Shown: piece by piece, positions 1 through 10,769 of the stretch
Position numbering within the stretch: the stretch's first letter is position 1
Layout of the letters: every line of letters begins with the position of its first letter
Source: Thermaurantiacus tibetensis
GTDB taxonomy: Bacteria > Pseudomonadota > Alphaproteobacteria > Sphingomonadales > Sphingomonadaceae
Reading direction: 5' to 3'
Length of the DNA stretch: 64,000 nucleotides
Assembly (NCBI RefSeq): GCF_015354055.1
Contig: NZ_JACHTM010000001.1
Coordinates: 744,001 to 808,000, forward strand
Translations under genes and position numbers: made by a program
The notes under the pieces: generated by a model
Seen by the model: only the letters and a program-made list of their open reading frames with translations
Told to the model about the DNA's origin: nothing
Databases searched by the model: none

Positions 1-130
1 CGGCCGCCTTCCCGACCAGCGCCGGCCGGCCGACGAGCGTGACCCGGGCGTGGGGCGCAAGCCGAGCGCCGACATAGGCTCCGACGAGCCCCGCCCCGAA
101 CACCGCGATCCCCGGCAATCCGCTGCCCAT
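1..130 (-). CDS. panE: 2-dehydropantoate 2-reductase-like protein (PanE/ApbA family), N-terminus only
   Basis: The first 43 codons of a gene that runs off the left edge. They read MGSGLPGIAVFGAGLVGAYV and continue with a Rossmann start; GAGLVGAYVGARL is the NAD(P)-binding glycine motif typical of ketopantoate reductases, which reduce 2-dehydropantoate to pantoate in pantothenate synthesis. The following stretch with LVGRPALVGKA also fits the ApbA/PanE N-terminus. The start is the ATG ending at 130, 48 bp from the divergent MDR gene, so the short gap must carry promoters for both. The catalytic half is outside the window, so another ketopantoate-reductase-like dehydrogenase cannot be excluded. 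Confidence 0.6.
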   Translation of the reverse strand, partial: MGSGLPGIAVFGAGLVGAYVGARLAPHARVTLVGRPALVGKAA

Positions 131-178
131 TGCCCACACTCTCCCGCTTGCCTATCCCCATAGCGAAGGGAGGCACGC

Positions 179-1153
179 ATGAAAGCCCTGGTCTGCACGC
201 GTCACGGTGAGCCCGAGCTCCTCGAATGGCAGGAGCTGCCCGACCCCGTGCCCGGCAAGGGGCAGGTTCTGCTCAGGGTCGAGGCGGCGGGGGTCAACTT
301 TCCGGAGACCCTCATCATCCGCAACCTTTACCAGTTCAAGCCGGCGCTGCCGTTCGTGCCGGGCGGGGAGGCGGCCGGAGTGGTCGAGGCGGTGGGGGAG
401 GGGGTGTCGCGCGTCCGCCCCGGCGACCGCGTGATCGCGATGACGGGCACGGGCGCCTTCGCCGAGAAGCTCCTGGCCGCCGAGCACCAGTGCGTGCCCG
501 TGCCCGAGGGGATGCCGATGGATCTCGCGGCCGGCGTCACCATGACCTACGGCACCTCGCACCACGCGCTGAAGCAGCGGGCGCAGCTGAAGGCCGGGGA
601 GACCCTCCTCGTGCTGGGAGCGGCGGGGGGCGTGGGGCTTGCTGCGGTCGAGCTCGGCAAGCTGATGGGCGCGCGCGTCATCGCCGCCGCCTCGACTGCC
701 GAGAAGCTGGAGCTTGCCCGCGCCCACGGCGCTGATGAGGGCATCAACTACGACACCGAGGATCTGAAGGAGCGGGTGAAGGCGCTGACCGGCGGCCGGG
801 GCGCGGACGTCATCTACGACCCGGTGGGCGACCGCTACGCCGAGCCGGCCTTCCGCTCCATTCCCTGGAACGGGCGCTACCTCGTGGTCGGGTTCGCGGC
901 GGGGGAGATCCCGAAGCTTCCGCTCAACCTGCCCCTCATCAAGGGCGCGGCGATCGTGGGGGTCTTCTGGGGCGCGTTCACCATGCACGAGCCCGACGTG
1001 CACGCCGCCAACATGGCGGAGCTGGTGCGCTGGTTCGCGGAAGGGAAGCTCCGGCCCCACATCTGCGCCCGGCTGCCGCTGGCCGAGGGCGGCAGGGCGA
1101 TCCGGATGCTGATGGACCGCAAGGCGATGGGGAAGGTCATCCTTCTGGCGTGA
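179..1153 (+). CDS. NADPH:quinone oxidoreductase family protein (zinc-free MDR)
   Basis: A 324-residue medium-chain dehydrogenase/reductase. Residues 1-120 form the GroES-like domain (GGEAAGVVEAVG, then PGDRV), and the nucleotide-binding domain follows with LGAAGGVGLAAVELGKLMGA around residue 150, the usual NADPH motif. The structural zinc cysteines are absent, which places it with quinone oxidoreductase/crotonyl-CoA reductase-like MDRs rather than zinc alcohol dehydrogenases. It would act in the cytosol as an NADPH-dependent reductase of quinones or enones; the substrate cannot be read from sequence. The ATG at 179 is preceded by AAGGGAGG at good spacing. Its last 17 bp overlap the end of the convergent GST gene. 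Confidence 0.85.
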   Translation: MKALVCTRHGEPELLEWQELPDPVPGKGQVLLRVEAAGVNFPETLIIRNLYQFKPALPFVPGGEAAGVVEAVGEGVSRVRPGDRVIAMTGTGAFAEKLLAAEHQCVPVPEGMPMDLAAGVTMTYGTSHHALKQRAQLKAGETLLVLGAAGGVGLAAVELGKLMGARVIAAASTAEKLELARAHGADEGINYDTEDLKERVKALTGGRGADVIYDPVGDRYAEPAFRSIPWNGRYLVVGFAAGEIPKLPLNLPLIKGAAIVGVFWGAFTMHEPDVHAANMAELVRWFAEGKLRPHICARLPLAEGGRAIRMLMDRKAMGKVILLA

Positions 1154-1850
1154 CGGAGACGCCCTCCGGAGGTGCCGCAGCATCGACGCGCCGGCACCAG
1201 GCGTCGAGCCGCGGGCGCGCGGCGCGCAGCGCCCGGCCCTCGCGGGTGCGGTCAAGCACGTTCACCATCACGCGGACAGCGAGGTCAGCGTTCGACAGCC
1301 GCGGGCCGGCGAGCCAGTCCGCACCCTCGAGCCATGCCTCGAGCGCATCGTAGAGCGCGGCGAGGTCGGCCACCACGGTCGCCTCGGCCTTCCGCCCGAG
1401 CCCCTGGGCGCGGGCGACCCTGGCGATCGCGCCGGGAATCGCACGGGCAAGAAGGCCGCGCGCGAGGCCCGTCTCGTGGGCAAGCAGGTCGTCCACGAAC
1501 CACTGCCGGTTCTGCGGCCAGGGGCGCATGGTGAGGTCGTAGAAGTAGAGGCTTTCGTCGGCCCAGTCCTCGAGGAGCGTGGCGAGCGCCCGGTCCCGCG
1601 GCGCGTCGGGCTGGAGCCGCGGCTGGGGGAAGGCTTCGTCGAGGTAGCGGAGGATGTCGGTCGAATCGACGATGGTGCGCCCGTCGTGCACCAGCGCCGG
1701 GAACTTGCCGGTGGGCGAGACGCGGCGGTGGGCGTTGCGCTTCGAGACGAGGACCTCGACGACCTCGAAGGCCAGCCCCTTCCACCGGAGCGCCCGGCGG
1801 ACCTTGTCGGCAAAGGGCGAGATCTCGAACTGGTAGAGGGTGATGGCCAT
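1137..1850 (-). CDS. glutathione S-transferase family protein
   Basis: A 237-residue protein with an N-terminal thioredoxin-like half: ITLYQFEISPFADKVRRAL, the cis-proline segment GKFPALV and the DSTDILRYLDE signature near residue 65. An all-helical C-terminal half follows. These are the glutathione-site elements of cytosolic GSTs, but the substrate and even transferase activity are unknown. It is the last gene of a four-gene minus-strand run pgsA-moaD-moaE-GST; its ATG shares one base with the moaE stop (TGATG), so translation is probably coupled. The 3' end overlaps the convergent MDR gene by 17 bp. Confidence 0.85.
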   Translation of the reverse strand: MAITLYQFEISPFADKVRRALRWKGLAFEVVEVLVSKRNAHRRVSPTGKFPALVHDGRTIVDSTDILRYLDEAFPQPRLQPDAPRDRALATLLEDWADESLYFYDLTMRPWPQNRQWFVDDLLAHETGLARGLLARAIPGAIARVARAQGLGRKAEATVVADLAALYDALEAWLEGADWLAGPRLSNADLAVRVMVNVLDRTREGRALRAARPRLDAWCRRVDAAAPPEGVSVTPEG

Positions 1851-2287
1851 CAGCCTTCGCCTTTGCTCGGAAGCCAGCGCCGGGCGGCCGCGTCGTCGCT
1901 CGCCCTGGCCTCCACCCAGCCGGCCCGCCCGCGCTTCCAGAAGGGGGCGGACGTCTTGAGCCAGTCCATGAGGAAGGCTGCCGACTCGAAGGCGGCAGCG
2001 CGGTGCGCGCTCGCGGTACCGACGAGGACGATGAGCTCGCCGACGTCAAGCGCGCCGAAGCGGTGGATGGCAAGCGCCCCCAGAAGCGGCCAGCGGGCGC
2101 GGGCCTCGGCGATGCGGGCGGCCATCTGCCGCTCGGCCATGCCCGGATAGTGCTCGAGGAACAGCGGCTCGTCGCGCACCTGGCCGGTGAAGAGCACGAC
2201 CGCGCCCACGCCCGGCCCGAGCGCCGAGAGGCGGGCATGGGCGGCGGCCACGTCGAAGGGCGCGCGGCGGACCTCGGCCTCGAACAT
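1850..2287 (-). CDS. moaE: molybdopterin synthase catalytic subunit MoaE
   Basis: A 145-residue protein matching the large subunit of molybdopterin synthase, which with thiocarboxylated MoaD converts precursor Z (cPMP) into molybdopterin. Seen in sequence: VVLFTGQVRDE near the N-terminus, LEHYPGMAE, ALAIHRFGALDVGELIVLV and a C-terminal WLKTSAPFWKRG carrying the conserved lysines. Length is normal. The start is the ATG that shares one base with the moaD stop; longer upstream readings run into moaD in another frame. Together with moaD it implies molybdoenzymes elsewhere in the genome. Confidence 0.95.
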   Translation of the reverse strand: MFEAEVRRAPFDVAAAHARLSALGPGVGAVVLFTGQVRDEPLFLEHYPGMAERQMAARIAEARARWPLLGALAIHRFGALDVGELIVLVGTASAHRAAAFESAAFLMDWLKTSAPFWKRGRAGWVEARASDDAAARRWLPSKGEG

Positions 2288-2541
2288 CAGCCCCCCGTGA
2301 CTGGCGGGAAGAGCGCCACCTCGTCCCCGGGGCGGACCAGCGCGTCCCAGCCGGCGAAGTCCTGGTTGACGGCGGCGCGCAGCCGCGCCGGCTCGGCAAG
2401 CGCGCGCGCGTGGCCTTCGCTTCGCGCCCGCAACCGCGCGACGAGCTCGCCCAGAGGCAAGGGTTCGGCAAGCGGCAGCTGCTCGGCCTCGGCCCCCACC
2501 ATCTCCCGGACCCAGGCGAAGTAGAGCAGGCGGACGGTCAT
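2287..2541 (-). CDS. moaD: molybdopterin synthase sulfur carrier subunit MoaD
   Basis: An 84-residue ubiquitin-fold protein beginning MTVRLLYFAWVREMVG and ending in the diglycine required for thiocarboxylation (FPPVTGG). VNQDFAGWDALVRPGDEVAL is the conserved MoaD core. It carries sulfur to MoaE in the cytosolic molybdopterin synthase complex. It lies between pgsA (3-bp gap) and moaE (one-base TGATG overlap), so the pair is translated together. Confidence 0.95.
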   Translation of the reverse strand: MTVRLLYFAWVREMVGAEAEQLPLAEPLPLGELVARLRARSEGHARALAEPARLRAAVNQDFAGWDALVRPGDEVALFPPVTGG

Positions 2542-2544
2542 GCC

Positions 2545-3105
2545 CTAGTCCATGTGCCGGAGGCCGGCGCGGAGATAGTCCCAGCCGGTGACGAGGGTGA
2601 GGCCGGCGGCCAGGAACAGGGCGGCAACGCCCACCTCGTGGACCGGAAGCCAGGGGAGGAAGCGCGGGCTGAACTGGCCGAGGAGCAGCGCACCGAGCGC
2701 CACCATCTGGATGGCTGTCTTCCACTTGGCGAGCTTCGAGACAGGGAGCGAGACCGAGAGCCCGGCCAGGAACTCGCGCAGGCCCGAGACGGCGATCTCG
2801 CGCAGGATGATGACGAGCGCGGGCAGCATGGTCCAGCCCTTGATGGCGTCGTTGTGGATGAGCATCACGATGACGCTTGCCACCATGATCTTGTCGGCAA
2901 TGGGGTCGAGGAAGATGCCGAGCTTCGAGACCGTGCCGCGGGCCCGGGCCAGGTAGCCGTCGATGTAGTCGGTCACTCCGGCCACGCAGAAGAGAAGGAA
3001 AGCAAGGAGATAGGTGATCCAGTTGCCTTCCCACATGAGCAGCACGAAGAGCGGGACGGCAAGGATTCGCGAGAGCGTCAGCAGATTGGGGAGGCTGGAC
3101 AGCAC
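2545..3105 (-). CDS. pgsA: CDP-diacylglycerol--glycerol-3-phosphate 3-phosphatidyltransferase
   Basis: A 186-residue integral membrane enzyme making phosphatidylglycerophosphate, the committed step to phosphatidylglycerol and cardiolipin. The CDP-alcohol phosphotransferase motif is intact: D-x2-DG-x2-AR followed by G-x3-D-x3-D, visible as DYIDGYLARARG and GIFLDPIADK at about residues 46-72. Several hydrophobic segments surround it, and the N-terminus has the usual LPNLLTLSRI. It is the first gene of the pgsA-moaD-moaE-GST run and diverges from the nitroreductase gene across 51 bp. Confidence 0.95.
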   Translation of the reverse strand: MLSSLPNLLTLSRILAVPLFVLLMWEGNWITYLLAFLLFCVAGVTDYIDGYLARARGTVSKLGIFLDPIADKIMVASVIVMLIHNDAIKGWTMLPALVIILREIAVSGLREFLAGLSVSLPVSKLAKWKTAIQMVALGALLLGQFSPRFLPWLPVHEVGVAALFLAAGLTLVTGWDYLRAGLRHMD

Positions 3106-3156
3106 GGGGGCCTTCTAGGCAATCGCCCCCCGCCTCACAACCTGCGGGAGAATTCG

Positions 3157-3828
3157 ATGAAGGTGAGCGAAGCGGTCGCAACGCGCCAGTCGGTGCGCGG
3201 GTTCCTGCCCACGCCGGTCGACCCGGCGGTCATCCGCCGGGTGGTCGAAGCCGCCGCGCGGGCGCCCTCGGGCGGCAACCTCCAGCCCTGGCACATCGAC
3301 GTGGTGGCGGGCGAGCCGCTCGCCGAGCTCAAGGCGATCATGGCGAAGCGGGTGATGGAGGCCCCGGCGGGCGAGCCGACCGAGTATGACATCTACCCGA
3401 AGGTGCTGCCGAGCCCGTACCGCGACTACCGCTTCCAGGTGGGCGAAGCGCTCTACGGCGCGCTCGGCATTCCACGCGAGGAGAAGGCCAAGCGCCTCAT
3501 GTGGTTCGCGCGGAACTTCCAGTTCTTCGGCGCGCCCGTCGCGCTCTTCTGCTCGGTTGCGAAGACCATGGGCCCTCCGCAGTGGTCGGACCTTGGCATG
3601 TATCTTCAGACGGTGATGCTGCTCCTGCGCGAGGAAGGGCTCGACTCCTGCCCGCAGGAATGCTGGGCGCTCTACCCCGAGACCATCCGCGCCTTCCTGA
3701 AGCTGCCGGAGGAGCGGATGCTCTTCTGCGGCATGGCCATCGGCCACCGGGACCCGGACGACCCGGCGAACGGCTTCCGCTCGGAGCGCGCGCCGCTCGA
3801 GGCGTTCGCGACCTTCCACGGCCTCTGA
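3157..3828 (+). CDS. nitroreductase family protein
   Basis: A 223-residue FMN-dependent nitroreductase-like protein. The N-terminal RQSVRGFLPTPV and ARAPSGGNLQPWHIDVV are the family's FMN phosphate- and isoalloxazine-binding segments, and SDLGMYLQTVMLLLREEGLDSCPQE is the central helix region. Such enzymes use NAD(P)H to reduce nitroaromatics, quinones or enones; the natural substrate is unknown. The ATG at 3157 follows GCGGGAG at ribosome-binding distance, which decides the start over longer in-frame readings through the pgsA region. A GGGCAGGG octamer lies just after its stop (see the dif finding). Confidence 0.9.
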   Translation: MKVSEAVATRQSVRGFLPTPVDPAVIRRVVEAAARAPSGGNLQPWHIDVVAGEPLAELKAIMAKRVMEAPAGEPTEYDIYPKVLPSPYRDYRFQVGEALYGALGIPREEKAKRLMWFARNFQFFGAPVALFCSVAKTMGPPQWSDLGMYLQTVMLLLREEGLDSCPQECWALYPETIRAFLKLPEERMLFCGMAIGHRDPDDPANGFRSERAPLEAFATFHGL

Positions 3829-3915
3829 GGGCAGGGGGGCGCTCGGCCGGTGCCCTCCCGCGCGTGCCACGGAGTCGCAATTGTGCGTAAGCGCGGCCGG
3901 GCCTAAGTGCGGGGC

Positions 3916-4839
3916 ATGAACGAGTCCACGCCGCTCCGCATTGCCCGCAAGCCCGAGTGGCTGCGGGTCCGGGCGCCCACGTCCTCCGCCTTCCGGGAGA
4001 CGAAGGCCCTCATGCGCCGGCTCGGGCTCCACACCGTGTGCGAGGAAGCCGCCTGCCCCAACATCGGGGAGTGCTGGCAGCAGCGGCACGCAACCGTCAT
4101 GATCCTCGGGGACACCTGCACCCGGGCCTGCGCCTTCTGCAACGTGAAGACGGGGATGCCCGGTCCAGTCGACCCGCTGGAGCCGGTGCACGTGGCGGAA
4201 GCGGCTGCCGAGCTCGGCCTGTCCCACATCGTCGTGACTTCGGTCGACCGGGACGACCTGCCCGACGGCGGCGCCTCGCAGTTCGTGAAGGTGATCGAGG
4301 CCATCCGCGCGCGGAGCCCTTCGACCACCATCGAGATTTTGACTCCCGACTTCCGCAACAAGGCGGACGCCGCCGTCGAGGCGATCGTCGCCGCCCGGCC
4401 CGACGTCTACAACCACAACCTCGAGACGGTGCCGCGGCTCTATCCCACCATACGCCCCGGCGCGCGCTACTACCACTCGCTGCGGCTTCTCGAGCGGGTG
4501 AAGACGCTCGACCCGTCGCTCTTCACCAAGTCGGGGCTGATGGTGGGGCTCGGCGAGCAGCGCCTCGAGATGCACCAGGTGATGGACGACATGCGTTCGG
4601 CCGGAGTGGATTTCCTGACCATCGGCCAGTATCTCCAGCCCACCCCGCGCCATGCGCCGGTCGTGGAGTTCGTGCCTCCGGCCACCTTTGCGGCCTACCG
4701 CACGGTCGCCGAGGCCAAGGGCTTCCTGCTGGTCGCGGCAAGCCCGCTCACGCGCTCGAGCCACCATGCCGGGGAGGACTTCGCGCGCCTGAAGGCCGCC
4801 CGGGAGGCCCGGCTGGCCCGGGCCAAAGCCCTTGCCTAG
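3916..4839 (+). CDS. lipA: lipoyl synthase
   Basis: A radical-SAM enzyme of 307 residues that inserts two sulfurs into octanoyl-lipoyl domains, completing lipoate on pyruvate and 2-oxoglutarate dehydrogenases. The auxiliary cluster motif [12 protein letters not shown] and the radical-SAM motif CTRACAFC are both complete, and the C-terminal RSSHHAGE supplies the conserved serine ligand. I chose ATG 3916 ([16 protein letters not shown]); an in-frame GTG at 3907 would add three residues. The gene overlaps ratA by 8 bp, and lipA-ratA is a common alphaproteobacterial pair. Confidence 0.96.
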   Translation: MNESTPLRIARKPEWLRVRAPTSSAFRETKALMRRLGLHTVCEEAACPNIGECWQQRHATVMILGDTCTRACAFCNVKTGMPGPVDPLEPVHVAEAAAELGLSHIVVTSVDRDDLPDGGASQFVKVIEAIRARSPSTTIEILTPDFRNKADAAVEAIVAARPDVYNHNLETVPRLYPTIRPGARYYHSLRLLERVKTLDPSLFTKSGLMVGLGEQRLEMHQVMDDMRSAGVDFLTIGQYLQPTPRHAPVVEFVPPATFAAYRTVAEAKGFLLVAASPLTRSSHHAGEDFARLKAAREARLARAKALA

Positions 4840-5293
4840 CCACCGGGAGGAGCGCTTCCTCCCCTACACGCCCGCGCAGCTGTTCGACCTCGTCGCCGAC
4901 GTCGGTGCCTACCCGCAGTTCCTGCCATGGGTGGCGGCGACCCGCATCCGCGAGCGGAGCGAGACGCTGATGGTGGCCGACATGTCGGTCGGCTTCCGCG
5001 CCATCCGCGAGACGTTCACGAGCCGGGTCACGCTCGACCGCCCCCGCGCCATCCACGTGGACTATGTGAGCGGACCTCTCCGGCACCTCTCGAACGACTG
5101 GATCTTCGAGCCGGAAGGGGAGGGCACGCGGGTCCGGTTCGCGGTCGACTTCAGCTTCCGCTCGCGGCTGTTCGAGCGGCTGGCGGGCGCCGTGTTCCAC
5201 GAGGCCTTCCGCCACATGGTGGCCGCCTTCGAGGCCCGCGCGCGCAAGCTCTACGGCGCGCCCCTCACGGGAGCAGCAGCCGCAGCGCAATGA
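4832..5293 (+). CDS. ratA: coenzyme Q-binding START-domain protein (RatA/Coq10 family)
   Basis: A 153-residue polyketide-cyclase/START-fold protein. [21 protein letters not shown] followed by YPQFLPWV is the family's opening signature. [30 protein letters not shown] and the C-terminal [20 protein letters not shown] complete the domain. Relatives bind ubiquinone and support respiration, and the E. coli member has also been described as a ribosome-association toxin; I favour the quinone role by lineage. The start appears to be TTG at 4832 inside the lipA end. The last 29 bp overlap the convergent pncC gene. Confidence 0.88.
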   Translation: MPSHREERFLPYTPAQLFDLVADVGAYPQFLPWVAATRIRERSETLMVADMSVGFRAIRETFTSRVTLDRPRAIHVDYVSGPLRHLSNDWIFEPEGEGTRVRFAVDFSFRSRLFERLAGAVFHEAFRHMVAAFEARARKLYGAPLTGAAAAAQ

Positions 5294-5768
5294 GCACCGC
5301 CTGGCGGCGGATCTCGTCGCGGCCGAGGTCACCCATCTCGTGGACGTCGGCGAGATGCTCGCCTTCGGCCACGCCTCCCCCCGGCCCCCGCCGGGCGCGG
5401 GCGAAGACGACCGTCCCCACCGGCTTCTTCTCGCTCCCCCCGCCCGGCCCGGCAATGCCGGAGATGGAGACGGCGATATCGGCCCGGCTGCGCTCGATGG
5501 CGCCGGCTGCCATCGCCCAGGCGGTCGCTTCCGAGACGGCGCCGAGCGTTGCGAGGATCTCCTCCGAGACGCCGAGCATCTCGACCTTGGCCTCGTTCGA
5601 ATAGGTGACGAAGGCGCGGTCGAACACGTCGGAGGCACCGGGCACCGCAGTGATTGCGCCGGCGGCAAGGCCGCCCGTGCAGCTTTCGGCAAGCGCGATC
5701 CGCCTGCCGGCCGCCCGGTTCTCGGCCACCACGCGCTCGGCGAGCGCCCGGACCTCGGAGTCGATCAT
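5265..5768 (-). CDS. pncC: CinA C-terminal domain protein, probable NMN amidohydrolase
   Basis: A 167-residue stand-alone CinA C-terminal domain. [15 protein letters not shown] (catalytic serine region), [14 protein letters not shown] and [22 protein letters not shown] are the diagnostic motifs. This domain hydrolyses nicotinamide mononucleotide to nicotinate mononucleotide, recycling NMN into NAD. The N-terminal molybdopterin-binding-like domain of full CinA is absent, which is usual for this form. Its ATG overlaps the ispDF stop by 4 bp (ATGA), so it is translated with ispDF, and its 3' end overlaps convergent ratA by 29 bp. Confidence 0.92.
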   Translation of the reverse strand: MIDSEVRALAERVVAENRAAGRRIALAESCTGGLAAGAITAVPGASDVFDRAFVTYSNEAKVEMLGVSEEILATLGAVSEATAWAMAAGAIERSRADIAVSISGIAGPGGGSEKKPVGTVVFARARRGPGGGVAEGEHLADVHEMGDLGRDEIRRQAVLIALRLLLP

Positions 5769-6973
5769 GCGGGCTCCTGCGGCAAAAGGACGGTCGCCGA
5801 AGCCTGCGCCGCGATGCCTTCCCGGCGGCCGGCAAAGCCGAGGCCTTCGGTGGTGGTGGCCTTGACCGAGACCAGCGGCGCGTGCGCGGCCAGGATCTCG
5901 CCGATGCGCGCGACCATCGCCGCCCGGTGCGGCCCGACCTTCGGCGCCTCGGCAATGAGGGTCACGTCCACATGGGCGATGCGCCCGCCGCGCGCCGCAA
6001 CCAGCGCGGCGGCGTGGGCGAGGAACCGGTCGGAGGAGGCGCCCTTCCACTGCGGGTCCGACGGCGGGAAGTGCTGGCCGATGTCGCCCGCGCCGATTGC
6101 CCCCAGCACCGCGTCGGTCAAGGCATGGAGCCCGACGTCGGCATCCGAATGGCCGACGAGGCCGGCCGCGTGCGGCACCTTCACCCCGCAGAGCCAGACG
6201 TGGTCGCCGGGGCCGAAGCGGTGCACGTCGAACCCCGTGCCCGTGGCCGGGATGCGGGCGACGAGCGCCTCGGCGCGGGCGAAATCGGCGGCGTCCGTCA
6301 CCTTCATGGCCCGCTCGTCCCCTTCGACCAGCGCCACGTCAAGCCCTGCCGCCCGGGCGATGGCCACGTCGTCGGTTGCCGCAAGCCCTTGGGCGGCGGC
6401 GGCGCGGTGAGCGGCAAGGATCTCGCGGAAGCGGAAGCCCTGCGGCGTCTGGACCCGGTGGAGCCGCGCGCGGTCCACCTCGCCGTCGACCAGCCGGTCG
6501 CCGGTGCGGAGGCTGTCGACGACGGGCAGGGCGGGGCAGGCGCCCGGCCAGTCGGCGAGTGCTGCGAGCACGCGGTCGATCACGGCAGGCGGCGCGAAGG
6601 GGCGAGCGGCATCGTGGATGAGCACATGGTCCGGCGCCTGGGCCTCGGCGAGCCGCTCCAGCCCGGCCCTGACCGACTCCTGCCGCGTGGCTCCGCCCAC
6701 CGCCGTCTCGACATCTGTCGCGCCGATCGCTGCCCGCGCCCGTTCCTCCTCGCCGGGCGCGATCGCCACGAGCACCCGGTCCACGGCCGGGTGCTGGCGG
6801 AAGGCGGAGACCGCATGGGCGAGCATCGGCCGGCCGAGAAGCGGCCGGTACTGCTTGGGCACGCCGCCACCGGCGCGGAGCCCCTGGCCGGCGGCCACGA
6901 TCACCGCCGCCGCGCGCAGAGCGGGCCCGTGCGCTCCGCTCCCGCCTCGCTCGGGCGTCCGACCCATCTCCAT
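5765..6973 (-). CDS. ispDF: bifunctional IspD/IspF isoprenoid enzyme
   Basis: A fusion of about 402 residues. The N-terminal half is MEP cytidylyltransferase ([21 protein letters not shown], then LIHDAARPF and RVQTPQGFR). The C-terminal half is MECDP synthase ([47 protein letters not shown] and [14 protein letters not shown]). The two activities are successive intermediates of the non-mevalonate isoprenoid pathway, and the fusion is characteristic of many alphaproteobacteria. The start is uncertain: in-frame ATGs at 6985, 6973 and 6967 are all plausible and I used 6973. It diverges from dusB. Confidence 0.95.
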   Translation of the reverse strand: MEMGRTPERGGSGAHGPALRAAAVIVAAGQGLRAGGGVPKQYRPLLGRPMLAHAVSAFRQHPAVDRVLVAIAPGEEERARAAIGATDVETAVGGATRQESVRAGLERLAEAQAPDHVLIHDAARPFAPPAVIDRVLAALADWPGACPALPVVDSLRTGDRLVDGEVDRARLHRVQTPQGFRFREILAAHRAAAAQGLAATDDVAIARAAGLDVALVEGDERAMKVTDAADFARAEALVARIPATGTGFDVHRFGPGDHVWLCGVKVPHAAGLVGHSDADVGLHALTDAVLGAIGAGDIGQHFPPSDPQWKGASSDRFLAHAAALVAARGGRIAHVDVTLIAEAPKVGPHRAAMVARIGEILAAHAPLVSVKATTTEGLGFAGRREGIAAQASATVLLPQEPA

Positions 6974-7031
6974 GGGCCCGCCCATAGGAGCGCCAGCGCT
7001 TGCCGCAAAGCCCGAAACACCGTAAGCGGAG

Positions 7032-7048
7032 TGCCCGTTTTTTGGGCA
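7032..7048. repeat. short inverted repeat upstream of dusB
   Basis: A perfect 5-bp inverted repeat, TGCCC and GGGCA, flanks a 7-base T-rich spacer (GTTTTTT) 6 bp before the dusB start. It could be an operator or a small RNA hairpin that partly covers the ribosome-binding region, or chance in GC-rich DNA. The T-run makes it stand out from its surroundings. No function is assigned. Confidence 0.3.
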
Positions 7049-7053
7049 GGTCG

Positions 7054-8085
7054 ATGCACGCACCCTCTCCCCTCCGTGGCCCGCTCCGCGTCGGCCCGGT
7101 GACGCTCGCCTCGCCGGTCATCCTCGCGCCGATGACCGGCGTGACCGACCGGCCCTTCCGCACGCTGGTGAAGCGCTTCGGTGCCGGCCTCACCGTCACC
7201 GAGATGATCGCCTCGGAAGCGATGGTGCGCGCGACGCGCCAGTCGCTTGCCAAGGCGGACTGGGACCCCTCGGAAGAGCCGGTCTCCATGCAGCTCGCCG
7301 GCTGCGAACCGCGGGTGATGGCCGAGGCCGCGAAGCTCAACGAGGCGCGGGGCGCCGCCATCATCGACATCAACATGGGCTGCCCGGTGAAGAAGGTGGT
7401 GAACGGCCACGCCGGCTCGCACCTCATGCGCGACCTGCGGCTTGCCGCGCGGATCATCGAAGCAACGGTCCGTGCCGTTTCGGTGCCCGTCACGCTCAAG
7501 ATGCGCATGGGCTGGTGCCACGACAGCCTGAACGCGCCCGAGCTTGCCCGGATTGCCGAGGATCTCGGAGTGCGGATGATCACCGTCCACGGCCGCACGC
7601 GCAACCAGATGTACGCGGGCGCGGCCGACTGGGCGTTCGTGGCCCGCGTCAAGGCCGCCGTCTCGGTGCCGGTCATCGTGAACGGCGACATCACCTCGCC
7701 GGCGGCGGCGCGCGCGGCGCTTGCCGCCTCCGGCGCGGACGGGGTGATGATCGGCCGCGGCGCATACGGCCGGCCCTGGCTGCTTGCCGAGGTGATGGCC
7801 GACCTCGCCGGGTCCCCGCAGACATTCGCACCCGACCTCGCCGGTCTTCGCGACCTCGTGCTCGCGCATTATGATGCCATGCTCTGCCACTATGGCGCTG
7901 CGGCCGGTGTGGGAATCGCGAGGAAGCACCTCGGCTGGTATACGAAGGGCCTGCCCGGCTCTGCGGACTTCCGCAACCGGGTGAACCAGATCGGCGAGCC
8001 CGCGGAGGTCGTCTCGGAAGTGCGCCGCTTCTTCGACGCGCAGCTCGCGCGCGGCGAAGGCGCGTCGCTTCCGCTCGCGGCCTGA
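7054..8085 (+). CDS. dusB: tRNA dihydrouridine synthase DusB (NifR3)
   Basis: A 343-residue flavin-dependent enzyme that reduces uridine to dihydrouridine in the tRNA D-loop. Seen: [15 protein letters not shown], the catalytic-cysteine segment [11 protein letters not shown] near residue 106, VTLKMRMGW and [13 protein letters not shown], with a C-terminal helical tRNA-binding part. The start is the ATG at 7054 ([14 protein letters not shown]); a longer reading from 7000 has no support. It is the first gene of the dusB-ntrB-ntrC operon, the classic nifR3-ntrBC arrangement of alphaproteobacteria, with only 3 bp to ntrB. Confidence 0.96.
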   Translation: MHAPSPLRGPLRVGPVTLASPVILAPMTGVTDRPFRTLVKRFGAGLTVTEMIASEAMVRATRQSLAKADWDPSEEPVSMQLAGCEPRVMAEAAKLNEARGAAIIDINMGCPVKKVVNGHAGSHLMRDLRLAARIIEATVRAVSVPVTLKMRMGWCHDSLNAPELARIAEDLGVRMITVHGRTRNQMYAGAADWAFVARVKAAVSVPVIVNGDITSPAAARAALAASGADGVMIGRGAYGRPWLLAEVMADLAGSPQTFAPDLAGLRDLVLAHYDAMLCHYGAAAGVGIARKHLGWYTKGLPGSADFRNRVNQIGEPAEVVSEVRRFFDAQLARGEGASLPLAA

Positions 8086-8088
8086 GCC

Positions 8089-9200
8089 ATGGGCGATGCC
8101 GGACCACCGGTGCCGTCCGCGGTCGAGCTTCTGAACGCGCTCCCGTCGCCGACCCTGCTCCTCGACGGCGAGGGCGGCGTCCTTCTCGCCAACGCAGCCG
8201 CCGAGGCCTTCCTCAACCTCTCCCAGGCCCATCTCGTGGAGCGGGGCTGGCGCGGGCTGTTCGCGGAAGGAAGCCCGGTCGTCACGCTCATCGACGAGGC
8301 ACGCCGCACCGGCCAGGGCGTGCAGGCCTATGACGTGCCGGTCGCGTTCGCGATCGGGCGGGAGGTCTCGTGCGACCTCCTCGTCGGCCAGGCACAGCTC
8401 CCCGGCCGGTGGCTGACGGTCAGCTTCCAGCCGCGGGCGGTCACCGCGCTCGTCGAGCGGCAGATGGGCCAGTCGGCAGCGGCCCGCACGGCGGTCGGCG
8501 CCGCGGCAATGCTCGCGCACGAGATCAAGAACCCGCTCTCGGGCATCCGCGGGGCGGCCCAGCTGCTCCAGGAGACCGATGACCCCGAGGCCCGCGAGCT
8601 TGCCGACCTCATCGTGACCGAGGCGGACCGGGTGCGCGCGCTCATCGACCGCATGGAGGGCTTCACCGACGAGCGCCCCCGCCGGTTCGCGCCGGAGAAC
8701 ATCCACGCCATCCTCTCGCATGTGCGCCGCCTGGCCGAGACAGGCTTCGGCCGCGACCATGTCTTCGCCGAGACCTACGACCCGTCGCTTCCCCCGGTGC
8801 TCGGAGACCGGGACCGGCTGGTCCAGGCCATGCTGAACCTCGTCAAGAATGCGGTCGAGGCCTCGCCGCCGGGCGGCACCATCACGCTGCGCACCGCCTA
8901 CCGCACGGGAATCCGCGTGCGGCCGGCCGGCAGCAGCGGCCGGGTCTCGCTGCCGCTCGAAATCGCCGTCATCGACGAGGGCGACGGCCCGCCGCCGCAC
9001 GTCGCGGACCATCTCTTCGAGCCGTTCGTCACCGGCAAGCGCGGCGGCACGGGGCTCGGGCTTGCGCTGGTTGCCAAGGTGGTCGGTGACCATGGCGGGG
9101 TCGTCGAGTTCGAGCGCCGCGACGGGCGCACCATCTTCCGGGTGCGGCTGCCCGTGGTGCAGGAGCCGGCGGCGGTTCCTCCGCTCGCAGCCGAGACCGC

Positions 9201-9204
<4 letters not shown>
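8089..9204 (+). CDS. ntrB: nitrogen-regulation sensor kinase/phosphatase NtrB
   Basis: A 371-residue cytosolic histidine kinase without membrane segments. An N-terminal PAS-like domain ([24 protein letters not shown]) precedes the phospho-acceptor box [14 protein letters not shown] (His about 144). The ATPase domain shows [24 protein letters not shown] and [10 protein letters not shown]. NtrB phosphorylates or dephosphorylates NtrC according to PII signalling of nitrogen status. It overlaps ntrC by 4 bp (ATGA), so the two are co-translated. Confidence 0.95.
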
Positions 9205-10697
<1,493 letters not shown>

Positions 10698-10769
10698 CGC
10701 CCCTTGTCGCTCTCCTGCAACGCTGTGGAAGGTTCCTGTGTTCCATCCGCCACGTCGCTCTGCTAGGCG

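Noticed and set aside
3907-3915. GTG at 3907 as the lipA start
   Set aside because: In frame, but the ATG at 3916 gives the normal MNE-type N-terminus; the difference is only three residues.
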